Source: Isoetes taiwanensis
Taxonomy: Eukaryota > Streptophyta > Lycopodiopsida > Isoetales > Isoetaceae
Direction: 5' to 3'
Assembly: GCA_021234155.1 (NCBI GenBank)
Contig: JAJEKV010000044.1
Location: forward strand, 12,114,803-12,178,802
Length of the DNA: 64,000 nt
Position 1 is the stretch's first letter; each line of letters begins with the position of its first letter. This document shows, in pieces, positions 36,450 to 48,418 of the stretch. The notes under the pieces are model-generated. The model was given only the letters and a program-made list of their open reading frames with translations. It was not told where the DNA came from and did not search any database. The position numbers and the translations under genes are program-made.

Positions 36450-37530
36450 TGCAATTCTATGAAGCCATAACTGGTTGGTACAGGCTCAACCCCAATTATC
36501 GTGATCGTGTCAAAGCTGAAATTGATAAACTCCTAGCTGCTGGACTTATTTATGAGGTCAAATATTCTGAGTAGATGAGCCCCATTGTTATTGCCCTTAA
36601 GCATAATGGGAAAATAATGGTTCAGAGGGATTATAGAAAACTCAATATGGCCTCGGAACGAGATCATTTCTCGCTACCCTTCACGGATCAAGTCCTAGAG
36701 GAAGTAGTAGGCCATGAGATGCTCTCCTTCATGGATGGTTTCTCTGGCTACAATCAAATTTCATTCGAGCTGAAGATCAATTAAGAATCACCTTCACCAC
36801 ACCGTGGGGCATTTTTGCCTACAAAGTGGTGCCCTTTGGGTTGTCCAACTCACCATCTACTTTCCAACGCATTATGCTTTCTGTTTTTCAGGATTACATG
36901 AATGAAAATGCTTTTTTGCAAGTTTTCCAAGATGAGTTTTCTGCTTATAGCTCCATGGACGATATGCTTTCTGTTTTTCAGGATTACATGAATGAAAATT
37001 CCATGGGCGATCCTCTCACCAAACTTGAGCTTGTTTTTCAAAAATGTGATGAATCGGGCATTAGTTTAAATCCGAAGAAGTGTATCTTCTGCGTCACTTC
37101 GGGTGTTCTTCATGGCCGTGCTATCGATAAAGAAGGCATTACCATGGACCCTGCCAAGATGCTCAAAGTTTAGGCCCCTACCAACATTGAACAGACACGC
37201 TCATTCCTTGGGAAAGTTAATTATTATGCTACCTTCATTTCTCGGCTTGCTGCCATTGCGGATCCCATTCATAAACTTACAGGCGATGAATCCACTTGGA
37301 CTTGGAATCCCCAGGCGGATCACGACCTTTCAAAAAGTGAAGGTTCTGCTTACTCAAGCCCCTATTCTTGTTCCATCTCAATGGGACAAACCATTTCACG
37401 TTCATGTGGATGTTTCAGCTTTTGCTATTGGTGCTATTCTTTTCCAGGAATATGATTCTCAGCTTGACAAACCGATTTGCTATGCGAGCAAAAAACACAT
37501 ATTGAAGGTAGTTCTTGATTATATATAATG
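36450..37530 (+). mobile_element. Ty3/gypsy retrotransposon pol relic (RT and RNase H)
   Basis: The plus strand reads the gypsy reverse-transcriptase blocks LNPNYRDRVKAEIDKLLAAG (36480-36545), RDYRKLN (36628-36650), FSLPFTDQVLEEV (36667-36705) and FMDGFSGYNQISF (36727-36767). After a frame change come VPFGLSNSPSTFQRIM (36826-36870) and LNPKKCIFCVTSGVL (37067-37110), then RNase H-like FHVHVDVSAFAIGAILFQE (37394-37450). The metal-binding pair of the catalytic box is altered to QDEF (about 36926-36937), and a 90-bp internal duplication interrupts the domain, so it is inactive. Gag, protease, integrase and LTRs were not found nearby. Confidence 0.88.
36870..36998 (+). repeat. Internal 90-bp duplication in the gypsy RT
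   Basis: ATGCTTTCTGTTTTTCAGGA, continuing to ATGAATGAAAAT, occurs at 36870 and again at about 36963, in frame. The second copy replaces the normal spacing between the catalytic box and the following helix. Confidence 0.9.
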
Positions 37531-37824
37531 CTTCAAAGAACCGGAAGAGACAAAGGAAAGAAAGGGGTCTTGAAGGGGGCCTTTACCGATGATTAAATCA
37601 AGGACAGACTTTGTCAATGCTGCCAAGTGGAAGCCATTGAGGATGTTTGCCAGCCCCTTCAGAGTTGTCTCGCGTATGATCAAATCCGGACATGCTCTTA
37701 GACACTCACCTAAGTGTGTATATATTTCATGATGTATAATTGTACAATTTGATAACATTCTTATTACTGCCACGATTTTTCCCTCAAAAACTCGAACAAT
37801 AATAAGTCTATTGCACTCCTTCAT
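37519..37824 (-). other. Clean 101-codon open frame of unknown family, helical-repeat-like
   Basis: The open frame has no interruption and reads as alternating amphipathic helices (LGECLRACPDLIIRETTLKG; GLANILNGFHLAALTKSVLD), which is compatible with HEAT/ARM-type repeats. I do not recognise the protein. It abuts the gypsy RNase H end in the opposite orientation. It could be one exon of a host gene or a captured fragment. Its upstream end begins just after a possible acceptor-like region, which is uncertain. Confidence 0.3.
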
Positions 37825-37981
37825 TAGGTCCCATAGGTTGATTGGTCTCTATAGACGAAAAAAACCATTCCATTCCATTCCATTTATGTTTCTATTTAAG
37901 CAATTATAACCCTTTTGCTTATAGAATTATATGTTATTAAATGGATACCTCCTAATGCAAATTGTTTATTTTACAACCAAC

Positions 37982-38305
37982 ACATAACAACCATTAACAA
38001 TAATTAAAACCCCCCATTTAACGTTGTTGTTTAGGTGCATATTCATATGGGGCATGTACAAGCAGATGGGACTAGAAATACATGGGTACATATGACAATA
38101 CCTTAGCCCAAACATTGCCAAAAGTGCATTTCCACAGACAACACATATGTTTTATGTACTTTCACAAGTTGCGCACTTTGACGCCTGGGGTCACTCTAAA
38201 TCCCCATTCAATTGTCTGAGTCGACTGGTAGACGTCTCGCCTGGATATGCACTAAAACATTAGGGGGTCAAGGAGAGATTTAATTCATGTGGATGATTGT
38301 TATGT
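37982..38305. mobile_element. MITE, second and more decayed copy of the 22.6-kb family
   Basis: The left end ACATAACAACCATTAACAAT ... TAGGTGCATATTCATATGGGG (37982-38053) matches, as a reverse complement, the right end from about 38245 (ATATGCACTAAAACATTAGG) to GATTGTTATGT (38305). The inner motif GGTGCATATTCATATGGGG is identical to that in the 22572-22983 element. There is no coding content. Confidence 0.65.
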
Positions 38306-38916
38306 ATCTATTGCTTAAATTTGGTTTTTCCGATATGCCGAAAAAATTTACAAATATTCCAAATATTGGGTTTGTGGCGTTTTCATATGATTTCCATTTT
38401 TTCCTTCAGTTTATAGTTTTAAACTGTGAGGCAACCAGGCATCCCACATTGGAACAGGATTATGCCTGCATAGATGCCAATTTTTGCATGTTGCGCATGG
38501 TGAAAAGGAGCATGGAACTGGTATATGGGTTTGATAGATACCTATCTCTCTAGATTGTATGCAAATGTGGGTAGACATGCATTTTCTTTTCTTCTTAGCC
38601 TAGCAATGTGTGTCGGGATGAGGCTCTGGCACTATGCCATCATGATCAGGTTTTCTGTTAAGTACTTGAGGTATGGGTCTGAATCCGTGCCGAATCACAG
38701 ATTGAAGAAATGGTTGAAGCACGTCCTACTTAGGGGTAAAGGGCTTCTGAACCTTTCACTTTCTTGGTCTTTGCAAACACAAAGGTATGTAACATGTCCT
38801 TTTACATTAGAAGCGTTTGTATCCCCGGACACTTATCTTCATGAAGTGGTTTACCCGACATGCGTTAGAGATCGAAGGAAGTCATGGCGCAATGTCACAT
38901 TCTACCAAACATCCCT
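38306..38916. other. No identified gene
   Basis: A plus-strand open frame of 154 codons (38525-38989) runs into the poly-T tract of the LINE below. It has no recognisable domain and its composition is not distinctive. Confidence 0.3.
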
Positions 38917-40250
38917 TTTTTTTTTGTTGAAGAACGTGTTTTACTTCATATTATACACTCAAAATATTACAAAGTACTTCCAGAAGTAAGAAATGTCCCC
39001 AAGCATCAATCACTTTTAGATGATCACTCCATATTGGAATTTTAATACGGATCAGGGCCAATTGAGATCTGAAAGCAATTATACAACTTCTTCTGAATTT
39101 CTTGAAGCACCACCCGAGAAGAAATAAACATCATAAAAGACCTTTCTTAAGCTTTACGGCTTCTATACACTCCATATTAGCCAAGACTTTGCCATGTGAA
39201 ATGCAATCCTTTTAGAAGCAGTCCACTGATTTGGATAAATACCCAAAAGAAAGTGCTGACTATCCAAAGATACTCCAAAAAGAGAATGCAGCCAGGACCT
39301 AAGACTACTCAGCTCTGCACACAAATATAAACAGTGCTCCAATGTTTCAATGCACCGCTCACACATTGGGCAAAGTGGGCTTACTCCCGGCTTAAAGCGA
39401 TGAACCATCTCATTAACTCTCAAAGAGCTTACACGCCGCCAAAGTAGAACATTTACCTTTGTAGGATTACATTTAGACCAAACAAGGTTCGAGATGGAGT
39501 GCCATTGAGAAGGCAAAGTCTGTAAGTGCCATTTTCGAGAAGGTGATAAAGTATTTGAGGAGGTAAGCAATCTGTAGCATGAACTTACTATCTTCTTACC
39601 TTCTTTAATACCTTGAACAAAGTTCCAGCATCTCTTGTTACCCACCTTCTTAATTAGAGGAAGAGCACTTGCTACATAAGCCCATATACTGATATCTTTA
39701 TCCAACAACCCATATGTCTCCTGAAACCATTGCCAAGGAGCAATGTCAATACCAAAATACTACTGTTCAATAGAAATAATACCTGCTCTCCTCCACCTCG
39801 CTTGGGAATGCGCATGCATAAATTCTACAACTGGGTGTAGTTGTCCATGAGTATACAAAGGCAACCACAGAAAGGGGGAAGATGCCTGGAGACAAGCTTC
39901 CCAATCAAATGTAATCACCTGCTAGACTACCTTCCAGGCCCGAAGCAAGCCTTTCAGTACTGGGGAGGCATGTGAAGAAGCTTTCAATGGATATAACAAT
40001 GGCCAAGGGAGCTCAATTCTCACTCACTTATGAAAAACCATACACTTCTTTACTGATTGTTTAAGTAACTTCATACCTGGTGATGCACAATCATCTTTCA
40101 ACAAACTGAACAATAGCTTAGAAGCTAAGACCTTACCCTGTAAAGAAAGATCCAACATACCAAGTCCTCCTTGTTGTTTAAACAACATACATTTCTTCCA
40201 TGCCACCTTCACAGTGCCTCCTTGATCGGTACACCAGACAAAATCTCTTA
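38917..40250 (-). mobile_element. LINE 3' part (RT C-terminus and zf-RVT domain), with poly-A tail
   Basis: On the minus strand the sequence reads RDFVWCTDQGG, KKCMLFKQQGGLGMLDLSL (about 40200-40145), and a long open frame to 39163. That frame contains WSKCNPTKVNVLLWRRV and the zinc-knuckle-like CPMCERCIETLEHCLYLC, followed by AKSWLIWSV. These are standard C-terminal blocks of plant L1-like LINEs. A T-run at about 38917-38926 is a plausible poly-A tail about 240 bp past the stop. The main RT catalytic region is missing, so it is 5' truncated. Confidence 0.85.
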
Positions 40251-40857
40251 CAATCTTTTTATCTCTGCAAACTTAGAAGCTGGAGCTAATAGAAAGATCT
40301 CTTACATCCTTTTTAATAATGTCGATAGAAAGATTTGCCCTATGTGTAGTTTGTAGAGGGATTAGTAAGATATAATGCCTTAATTAAGTACAAAAAAGGT
40401 GATGTGCATGACTAGAGATATCAGTTACATCAACCTAAAATTTTGTAGGCTTAATAGAAAACCTATAAATAGTCTACAAGCAAGGGTAGAACAATCCAGT
40501 AGCATAAAAGCCTATAAAAATATATTCAATGGTCATGTATTTCAGAGACCATTGAAAATATAAGGTCTTAAAACTAGACTTCAAGGCAGAAATCTTCAGA
40601 GCGTCAAATTCCAGCCGTTGTTGTTGTTGCTGATAGAAAACTTCAGGACATCCTCTCTGATTAAGCCGAATCCCTTTGCAGAGATACTAAGAGCCAAACA
40701 TCTGCCAAGAAACTGAGCATAAAAGCAGATAGGGAATTAGAAGTTATAGGATAGTGGAAATGATCTCGAAACTAAGGGTTTAGGATTGGAATGAAATGCT
40801 TCCCCCAATCCACAATTTCAATCAACCTGTTTGAATTGCATGTGGAATATAAGTGGA
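40251..40857. other. No recognisable gene between two LINE relics
   Basis: A short duplication of AGAAAGATCTCTTACAT / ACAAAATCTCTTACAAT lies near the LINE boundary (about 40240-40310). Nothing else stands out. Confidence 0.35.
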
Positions 40858-42660
40858 TCATAGTGCCATAGCAATCTGCTCTCTCCATGTGGTATAATAG
40901 CACTCTCTATAAAATTCAAATTGTTTATCTGTCATATCATTGTTGTTTGCATTCATAAACCACCACAGGACATACATGAGATGTGTTTCTCTGCAAAATT
41001 CTTTTTCCCAAGCTACTTCCCTTTCAAGGATTTCGTGTAGCTCTTGCATGAGCTTCCCCTTGACATGCCCTTCCCAAAAACTGTAATCACATTCAGACTG
41101 CACCTGATTCTGTATCTGACTTTGAATTGATAGTGGTTGACCTATATACTTGGAGGCTTCTATGTCATCGAATTGTAGATCCAACTTATGTTTGCAATTC
41201 CATAGATAATCTAGCATCAATAGAATCATTGTTAGTAAGCTCATCATGACAATTAAGTTTAAAGAAATTATGAAAGCCAAAAAAATGTTCAAGTGTATCC
41301 CACTGTTGTTCAAATTGAGCACCTTCATATTTGTTTTTGTGAGCAGTGGCTGCAAGTTCAAGATCATAAATAATCTGCAACTTTATCCAAAACACAGCAA
41401 GATTGTGACCACCATACAGACATCTATTTCTATGCTTCCAAATATTCCATAATGCAGTGAAACAAATGGTATTTAAGAAAGCACTATTATTCATGATGAT
41501 GAAATCAATAATTCTGATAGAACTCTGAATATTAAAATGCACTTCAAACCAGTTCCAGAAAGTGTTTAATTTAGGGCAGAGAAAGATATGCTCCATGGAT
41601 TCCTGTTCACTGCAATTAAGAGGACAAAGAGGAGATTATTTGACGGAATATCATTTATTTTAGCCCTGGTGTCTGCTAATTGTTTGCAAGTTTGGGACAC
41701 TCTTATTAGCAATCAACCTATTAAATAAGAAACTTTTGAGGAAGAATAAGATTCCCAAACATTTTTTAATAACTTAGCTTCTTCCTGTTTAGAGATATTC
41801 CAATAAATGGATGCTTTAGATGGCAAATTCGAATTATTCAAGAAATCATATATATTTGAGACTTTATAGATTTTTTTGTCTCTGAATGACCAGTCAATTC
41901 CACAAGTACCGTTAGCATCCAAATTAGTAGTAACCACCTTGCCAATAATATGCTTAAATAGTAGCCTATTGGAATTTGTACCCTTAATTTTAGTCCCGAG
42001 CCTAGTCCATGATATCCATCTTCCATTTGACCATAGATCTCCAAGCTTATAAACATTATGTCAAACCATTTCTTATAATTTTGGGGTGATTTATGGCTAA
42101 AGGGATATTATCTCTTCTAGAAAGATGAGGATTCCAAAAAATATTCATGTCATGATGGCCATGATTTAAATTATTATGAGAAAAAGCTTTAGAGACTTTA
42201 TTCCATGCAATAATTAAATTTCTCATCAGGGGGGAGTATTAGTAGCAGGCTTAATATCGTAAAAGAAGAAGAAGGCAGCTGATGGGCAATTGAAGGATGA
42301 CCTTTAATAATGCTTTTGTTTAGCCAATATTGAAAAAACTCAGTGGCAGGATTATTTCTGTTGAATGTATTTCCCTGCCAGAGCATAGGCTTGAAGAAGC
42401 AAATTTTTACATCCAAGACCACCTATACATTTCTTTATGGTAATAGATCCCCAATTGATCACATGATTCTTACCCCATATAAAATTTCTAATAATTCTCT
42501 CAATTTGCTGATATATGCATTTAGGGGCAAGAGTTTTGGTGGACAAGACTTAACTGGGTAAGAAGATCGCCTTGCTGGGATGGAGGAAGTCGCATAAAAT
42601 TGTGCAAGAAAATGAGAGATTCTGTGTTTAGGGCTTTTGGAATATTCGACATTTTTTTTG
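40858..42660 (-). mobile_element. Second LINE relic (RT C-terminus and zf-RVT domain)
   Basis: The minus strand reads IIRNFIWGKNHVINWGSITI and IGGLGCKNLLLQAYALAGKY (42500-42360), then IDWSFRDKKIYKVSNIYDFL (about 41895-41840). MEHIFLCPKLNTFWNWFEVH follows (41596-41540), then ICFTALWNIWKHRNRCLYGG (about 41470-41410). This is the same order as in the neighbouring LINE, but the sequence is quite different, so it is another family. Frames change several times. The 5' portion with the catalytic box is absent. The last open frame ends at 40858; no clear poly-A tail is visible. Confidence 0.85.
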
Positions 42661-45117
42661 GCCATTTTCTAGAATAAAGATCAGGTGAAAGCAACACATC
42701 AAGGTTCAGGGGAAAGGAAAGACAAGCAGAGGGAGAATAAACTAATTAAAAGTCGACTAAAAATGGAGGGAAATCAGATCAATGACATTAATTTGGAGAA
42801 ATGAACCTAGAGAATTAAAACTGCCTCTGATAGCCAAATTAGCAGCCCACTCCATTCAATTCACCTGGAAATAATTCATTGTATACCTTAACAAGGATTT
42901 TTGCATCTGAATTATGGCTAAGCACCTGAAAGATCCCTGTGGCTGCAATATTTTTGTTACCAACAAATTCTTCTAACCAGACTTCTACTATCTCGGTTTC
43001 AAATTCCACACAATTGGGAACAAACGTGTATTCTTGATGGAATAAAGATACTGGAAAAATTTAATTGATAATCAAATTTATTCAAAGATCAAAGCAATTT
43101 CCTTGTTAAAAACCACAGGTGAATCTTGAATTTTCTTCACAATCGTAAATATTTTGCACTCCATTCAATTCTGGCTATGTCGAGAAAGCAATGAGAGCTA
43201 GCCTTCTACAAGGCTAGCAGGATTTTCCCTCGAGAATTCCTTCAGTTCCTACCGGAGAAGGGCGTTCTCCCCTGTGTTTTTGCCAAGAAAGAGTGAGAAA
43301 CTGAAATGACAGAATTTTCAAGAAAAATGGCACTCATTTTTAGGCGCACCCCTACTGCATACCGCCCACCAGCATAATTAACTTATGTTTCAGAAAGATT
43401 TGATGATGAAATGTTGGTGTATTTATGTTAATGGCTCTATTGGATATATAAAACATGTATACGATGCTTTGTTCATACACAAACTCCACCAAGGCTTCTC
43501 TAAGTTACACAGTTCTAGTAGGAGGCCACAATTGCCTTGAAAACTGAAGCAACAATGTGTTCAAAAGCTTGTTCTTGTGGATCTCGCCTACAAGTTCGTT
43601 GGAAACATTGAATTGACTTCATTTTATACTTTGAATTGTCATTGCCACTGCCACTAAATATTAAAGCTGCTAATTTATTGTTAAAAATTAATTGAGTCTG
43701 AGAACCTCATTTCTACAAGGTTAGACGGAATGTTGGCTTAGCAAATTGTGTTGTATATAAAGGTAGCGACCAATTTTTTCACAAAGTCTAATGAAATTTC
43801 GCCATTGTTATTGTTGAAAGGTAAGTCCAAAGTTGTAACATGGGACCAATTTTCCAATTCAATTCAATTCAATTCTCTTATAGCTTGATGAGCCATTCAC
43901 GAACATGATCTGTTAACTTCTTGTTACGAGGAAACACAAATGAGATGTGTTTGGCAAGGGCCTCTGTTTCCTTCCTTCCTTCCTTCCTTATTGTCATTTA
44001 GATTCAATTCTTGAATAAATTCAATTCCTGAAATTAATCATATCGTCTAGTAAGGAAATATTTTTTTTTTTGTGCTTGGAGAGGGAAAATATTAGAAATG
44101 CTTATAGTGAGCGCTAGTGTCCGCCTTTTGTCACTTAGCAACAGAGGTGTGACATTTTTCCAACGTGAAGCATTTCTTTGGAAGTCATCAAGGAATCCTG
44201 AAACACTACATCTTGACTTATCTAGCAAGTTGGCAATGCCTTTAAAAGAAGATGATATGTAGAGCCGTAGATTCACAAACATGATCGTGTTCTTGAACTC
44301 TAGATTGGCAATGCCTCCGGTGCTTTTATTGGCTCCCCATTATGGGTCAATTCCAATGGGGTATTAGACTTGTGGACTTGGTTTCTATTTTGCAAGTCGA
44401 ATAACCAAACCAAGGTCTTAGACTCGTAGATTCGCTTGAGTATTGTGTAAGTCAAATACCCCAAAGAATATTTTACAAGTCAAATACGTCAAGTGCGAAA
44501 GAAGTGCCCACGCAAGGGAGCTCAAAACCCAACAGACTAGCCATCTGCGGTAAGCACTACAAAAAAATGACTGTTGTTATGGTATTCGACTTATAAAATA
44601 GACAAGCAGGGTCGGCTCCCAGTTAGTTGGAATCCAACCCCGAAAGGGGCCAATATTTCGCCCGGACTAGCATAGGTATAATCCTCAATGTACAATTGCG
44701 ATATGACAAATACATGATCAATGCCTTTCCATGTCTTATGAATCTGCACAAAATGATGGTAAAGTTGTTTGCTTAGTTTACATTGTTTTGGATAATGTTT
44801 TTTATAACGTTAGGTGTTGATTCATTTCTGCCCTTCGAAATGATGAGAGCTCAAACCTTTAAATAAAATGCTTTTGGAACATGTAAATTTATGTAAATTT
44901 GCAATAATGTTATAGCCCGCAAAATAAATTGGTGCTAGCTTGTTAAAAGACTGAATTCTCAATGATCGCATGATGATGCTGCATAAATTCAGTTAAAAGA
45001 TGGGACAAAAAAAAACATTATTCAAAAAAAAAACATTAAGGTAACTTTGATTTCAGCCAGTACATCCAGGGGTTAATATGTATCGTCTAGTGATGACAGG
45101 TGCAATTTGCCATTGCA
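42661..45117. other. No gene; hairpin at 43197-43218 and two microsatellites
   Basis: A perfect hairpin GCTAGCCTT-CTAC-AAGGCTAGC lies at about 43197-43218, and another, GGAGAA-GGGCG-TTCTCC, at about 43254-43270. An (AATTC)4 repeat is at 43855-43875 and a (CCTT)5 repeat at 43969-43990. I found no coding sequence. The minus strand around 42820-43000 reads a short protein-like stretch that may be the eroded upstream part of the LINE. Confidence 0.5.
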
Positions 45118-47207
45118 CTACTGCTTACATGGCGCCAATGGGCGGCCACATAAACCAGGGTTTCCCTCAAAGCTAGAAGCATCAAGACCCCGATTTGCTA
45201 ATGCCATTGGAATTTGACCTGATAACTTGTTGTTGGATAAATTAAGAAAACGTAAATGCATATCTGCAAGACCAGCAGGAATGCCACCACTCAGTAAATT
45301 GTTTTGCAGATAAAGTGCTCCAAGCTTGGCATTCTTAACAAACTCCGGCGGAATTTTACCACTGATATTGTTGAAAGATAGGTCCAATATTGGCCATGAT
45401 GAAGATCTACCCATGTTAATATCCTGCATTTGTAGCGTAGCAAGCCACTCTGGAATGCCACCCCTTAGTCTGCAGTGACTAAGCGTAAGATTTCCCAACC
45501 TTGGGAGTGTAGCAAGACCCTGTATCTTCTGAAAGCTGAGATTATTGTTGTCCAGGTCTAATTGTTGCAGATCAGTGAAGTTGCTCATATGACCTGGTAA
45601 TCCCCTAATTTTGTTATTGTTCATCCTAACTTCCACTAGAGAAAATGGAAGAACTCCATCCTTAATATCACCTTCTAACATGTTAGAGGCAAAGAAAAGG
45701 CGTTGAAGGCCTTTGAGACTCTTGAGGCCTCCCAATTTGTCTAGTGTTATGGAGTTACTTTCCAGGTTAAGTGTTTCCAACTTGTGCAAACTACTCAGAT
45801 TAGTTTCAAACCCAGTTATGCTGTTCTGGCTTAGCTCTAAAATATAGATACTTGAAGGAAATATATTTGGGATATTCCCAGTGAGACCACAATTGGAAAG
45901 CACTAGGTAAAATAAAGATGGAAGTGTTGCTACCCCTGCAATGCTATCAAAACTGAGCTTATTACTGTACAGTGAGAGATATGACAGGCTAGTAAAATGG
46001 CTCATGTTTGATGGCAGATGAGTAATTTGATTATTGCCCAAGCTAATGGACCAGAGATTAGGCAGCCCAGATGACGGAATTGTGCCAGTCAATTTCAAAT
46101 TCCCAGAAAGATCAAGCTGAGTAAGGTTGTGCAAAGACCCTAATGCTTCAGGAATATCACCACTCAAATGATTATCTGAAAGAGCTAAGTATTGGAGATT
46201 AGAAAGCTTACCCAAGGATGCAGGTATGGATCCAGAAAGGCTTGTGTTTGTAATCCTAAGTTGTAATAGACTATAGAGGCTGCCAATGGTCTGGTCTCCG
46301 GGAGACTTCCAGATATGAATATGGAGGATATATCCAAAACCACCAATGGTGCTTGGAATATTGCTAGATATGCATGGGTTGTCTAGATCCAAATATTGTA
46401 GGTTCGACAAACGGCCAACTGATGAAGGTATTGATCCCCAGATCTTAGTATACTGTAAGTAGATCTGTTGCAGGTTATACAGATTTCCTAGCCATCCAAT
46501 TGATCCACCAAGTTGGGCATTGTACTGGAGGTGAAGTTCCTCTAAGGCCTGCAAGTTACTGAATGATGCAGGAATTGTGCCACGCAGATTGCAATTTCCC
46601 AAGTCCAACTTCTTAAGCTTCTTGAGATTGCCAAATGAAACAGGAATTTCTCCCTCAATCAAACGATTATTTGGTAGGTACAAAGAACAGAGCTCTGACA
46701 GACCACCAAGGAATGAAGCAAAACCCCCTTGGAGCTGGGATCCAGAGATCCGGAGGTCCTCCAACTTGAACAAATGACCAAGACTTTCAGGAATGCTGCC
46801 ATTGATATTATATGCAGCTGTAAAATCTAGCACACGAAGTTCAGACAGAAATCCTAAAGAGCTTGGAAGCGGACCTGATACTCCAGTGGACGCCATATTC
46901 AAAATTTTAGATGGGATAGCCTGCCTATGGAAGGGGACAGGGTTCCTAATCCAAGCCAGTTCTGCCCAAAGTCTAAACTTACAATGTGACCACTGTTTTC
47001 ACAGGTTACACCAAACCATCTGCAACAATTTGATGTATTCCAGGTTTGAAAGGCTCCATAAGGGTCAGGAAAACGTGCCTTCATCTCCAGAAGAGCATTT
47101 CTTTCGGAGAGAAAACAGTGTGGGTAAGTGCGTGCCTCCAAGCCAACAACAAGCAAGAAAAATGCAAGATAGATACAGAGCAGGGAGCGGTTGTAAATCG
47201 ATGCCAT
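45118..47207 (-). CDS. Secreted plant-type leucine-rich-repeat protein (RLP-like, no kinase), one frameshift
   Basis: Two abutting frames, 47207-46899 (102 codons) and 46902-45118 (594 codons), make one protein of about 697 residues if one missing base near 46903 in an A4T4 run is allowed for. The start MASIYNRSLLCIYLAFFLLV is a signal peptide. Residues about 30-70 form an LRRNT_2 cap (ERNALLEMKARF, then NCCRWFGVTC). About 20 plant-type repeats of the LxxLxxLxLxxNxLxGxIP pattern follow. The C-terminal cap SSFEGNPGLCGRPLAPC is immediately followed by QTER-like KQ and a stop. There is no transmembrane helix or kinase, so the product would be secreted or wall-associated. It could also be a truncated receptor. 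No introns are needed. Confidence 0.88.
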
Positions 47208-47298
47208 TTTGATGCATAAAGGATTGAAAGATGTTAATGTGGAAGAGAAGAAGGGGGTTAAAATATGGAGGAAAGGAGGAAAGAGCAGGCATACTTAC

Positions 47299-47352
47299 CT
47301 TGGCTATGGCGGCAGCCGACGGACGCCCTTGGAGCCCTTCTTCTGTTTGCAT
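47299..47352 (-). other. Possible upstream exon or leader ORF of the LRR gene
   Basis: The minus strand has an ATG at 47352 starting MQTEEGLQGRPSAAAIAK, ending exactly at a consensus donor AAG|GTAAGT (47298). No good acceptor is obvious between it and the LRR start at 47207. It may be a 5' UTR exon, an upstream ORF or chance. Confidence 0.3.
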
Positions 47353-47385
47353 CGTTTTTGAGGTTTTGACCTTAGGTACAAACAA

Positions 47386-48007
47386 TACTACGAAAAATGC
47401 CCACTAGAAAATTCTATCTAAACAAGTGGGTTGTCCTGAAATGAGAAAATGAAAACGTTATCATTGAGGGCATTGGTCGTTTTGAAATAGAGTTGTATTT
47501 TTTAATAGCGCTGTAATCTATGTTTTCAAAGTCAATAAATTGGACGTGTAATTGTTTAGTGAAGGATTGACATCGTTAAAAAGGTGTTGCAACTTTTGAA
47601 ATATTTGAAAGTTGGTCAAGAATTGATGACTGTGTTAGAAGAAATGCATAACAAAAAGCATAGTTTCAGATGGAATCAAATGAACTAAATGTTGCGATAA
47701 GCCCTTATTAAAGTTGGAATGCATACCATATATCGTTACATGCGATTTCTTATATATTTGAAATGGATTTCACACGTCGCACGCACAATATAATCCCTCA
47801 AAAAATGAATGTTGTTAAAGCTTTAAATAGATAATATCGAAGTTAAAATACAACTACTAAATCGATATACATTAGAAGTCACATGTGCAACAACTGTGCA
47901 TTCACAAACAATGGTGTGGAAGTATGTGCAAGTGTATATTCCGAGCTAAAACACTTGAAGTTCACCTCCATCATGGTGTTTGCAAATGTGTAGCTTCGGC
48001 ACGTAGA
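47386..48007. other. No recognisable gene
   Basis: A/T-rich sequence between the LRR gene's upstream region and the tandem tRNA-like repeat. I see nothing supportable. Confidence 0.4.
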
Positions 48008-48418
48008 TGGGGTGCACCCTGGACTACCATAGTCATCGGATTCGTCGATCCTACGACCCAGATCGTATGTTGGGGCCTGTTAGCACCTCGTTTATGATTG
48101 GAGGCGCCTATGATGAAATATGAAATACGATTTCGCCCAAGGTTTTGAGGGAATATCGAACCTCTATACGACTTTGCCTAAGATTTTAGAATATGAAATA
48201 CGGGGGCTCGAACCTCTACCAAAATAACTTAATGTCCTAATAATATTACTTTAACCAATATACCCAGAGAGCTAATGTCATTAATTTTTACCTTGAATCT
48301 ATATTTCTTTTTATAACAATTAGGGATATATGGTCTATGGTTTCAGGAATTGTTATTTTTTACATCCATATTAAATCCCCCTAGAACCCCCTATTATTTG
48401 CTACATATTTTAAACGAG
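48008..48418 (-). repeat. tRNA-like repeat, copy 2 (first half of a tandem pair)
   Basis: On the minus strand TTAGCTCTCTGGGTATATTG (48275-48256) resembles a tRNA D-arm/A box, and GGTAGAGGTTCGAGCCCC (48220-48203) is a strong B box 35-45 bases downstream. The unit also contains GATCCTACGACCCAGATCGT (about 48046-48066), absent from the 30.8-kb copy. It is followed directly by a second copy of the whole unit. Confidence 0.7.

Noticed and set aside
38525-38989. 154-codon plus-strand open frame as a gene.
   Set aside because: It reads into the poly-T tract and 3' region of the LINE, has no domain and no splice or start context worth trusting.
43197-43218. Perfect GCTAGCCTT/AAGGCTAGC hairpin as a Helitron 3' end.
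   Set aside because: No CTRR tetranucleotide follows at the expected 10-12 bases, and no Helitron coding relic lies on either side.
44625-44690. tRNA- or SINE-like sequence with GGTTGGATTCC.
   Set aside because: No matching A box at a suitable distance and no second copy in the window.
48203-48275. Functional tRNA gene on the minus strand.
   Set aside because: The promoter boxes are good, but the acceptor stem does not pair, the anticodon arm is not formed, and the sequence is repeated three times in divergent form.
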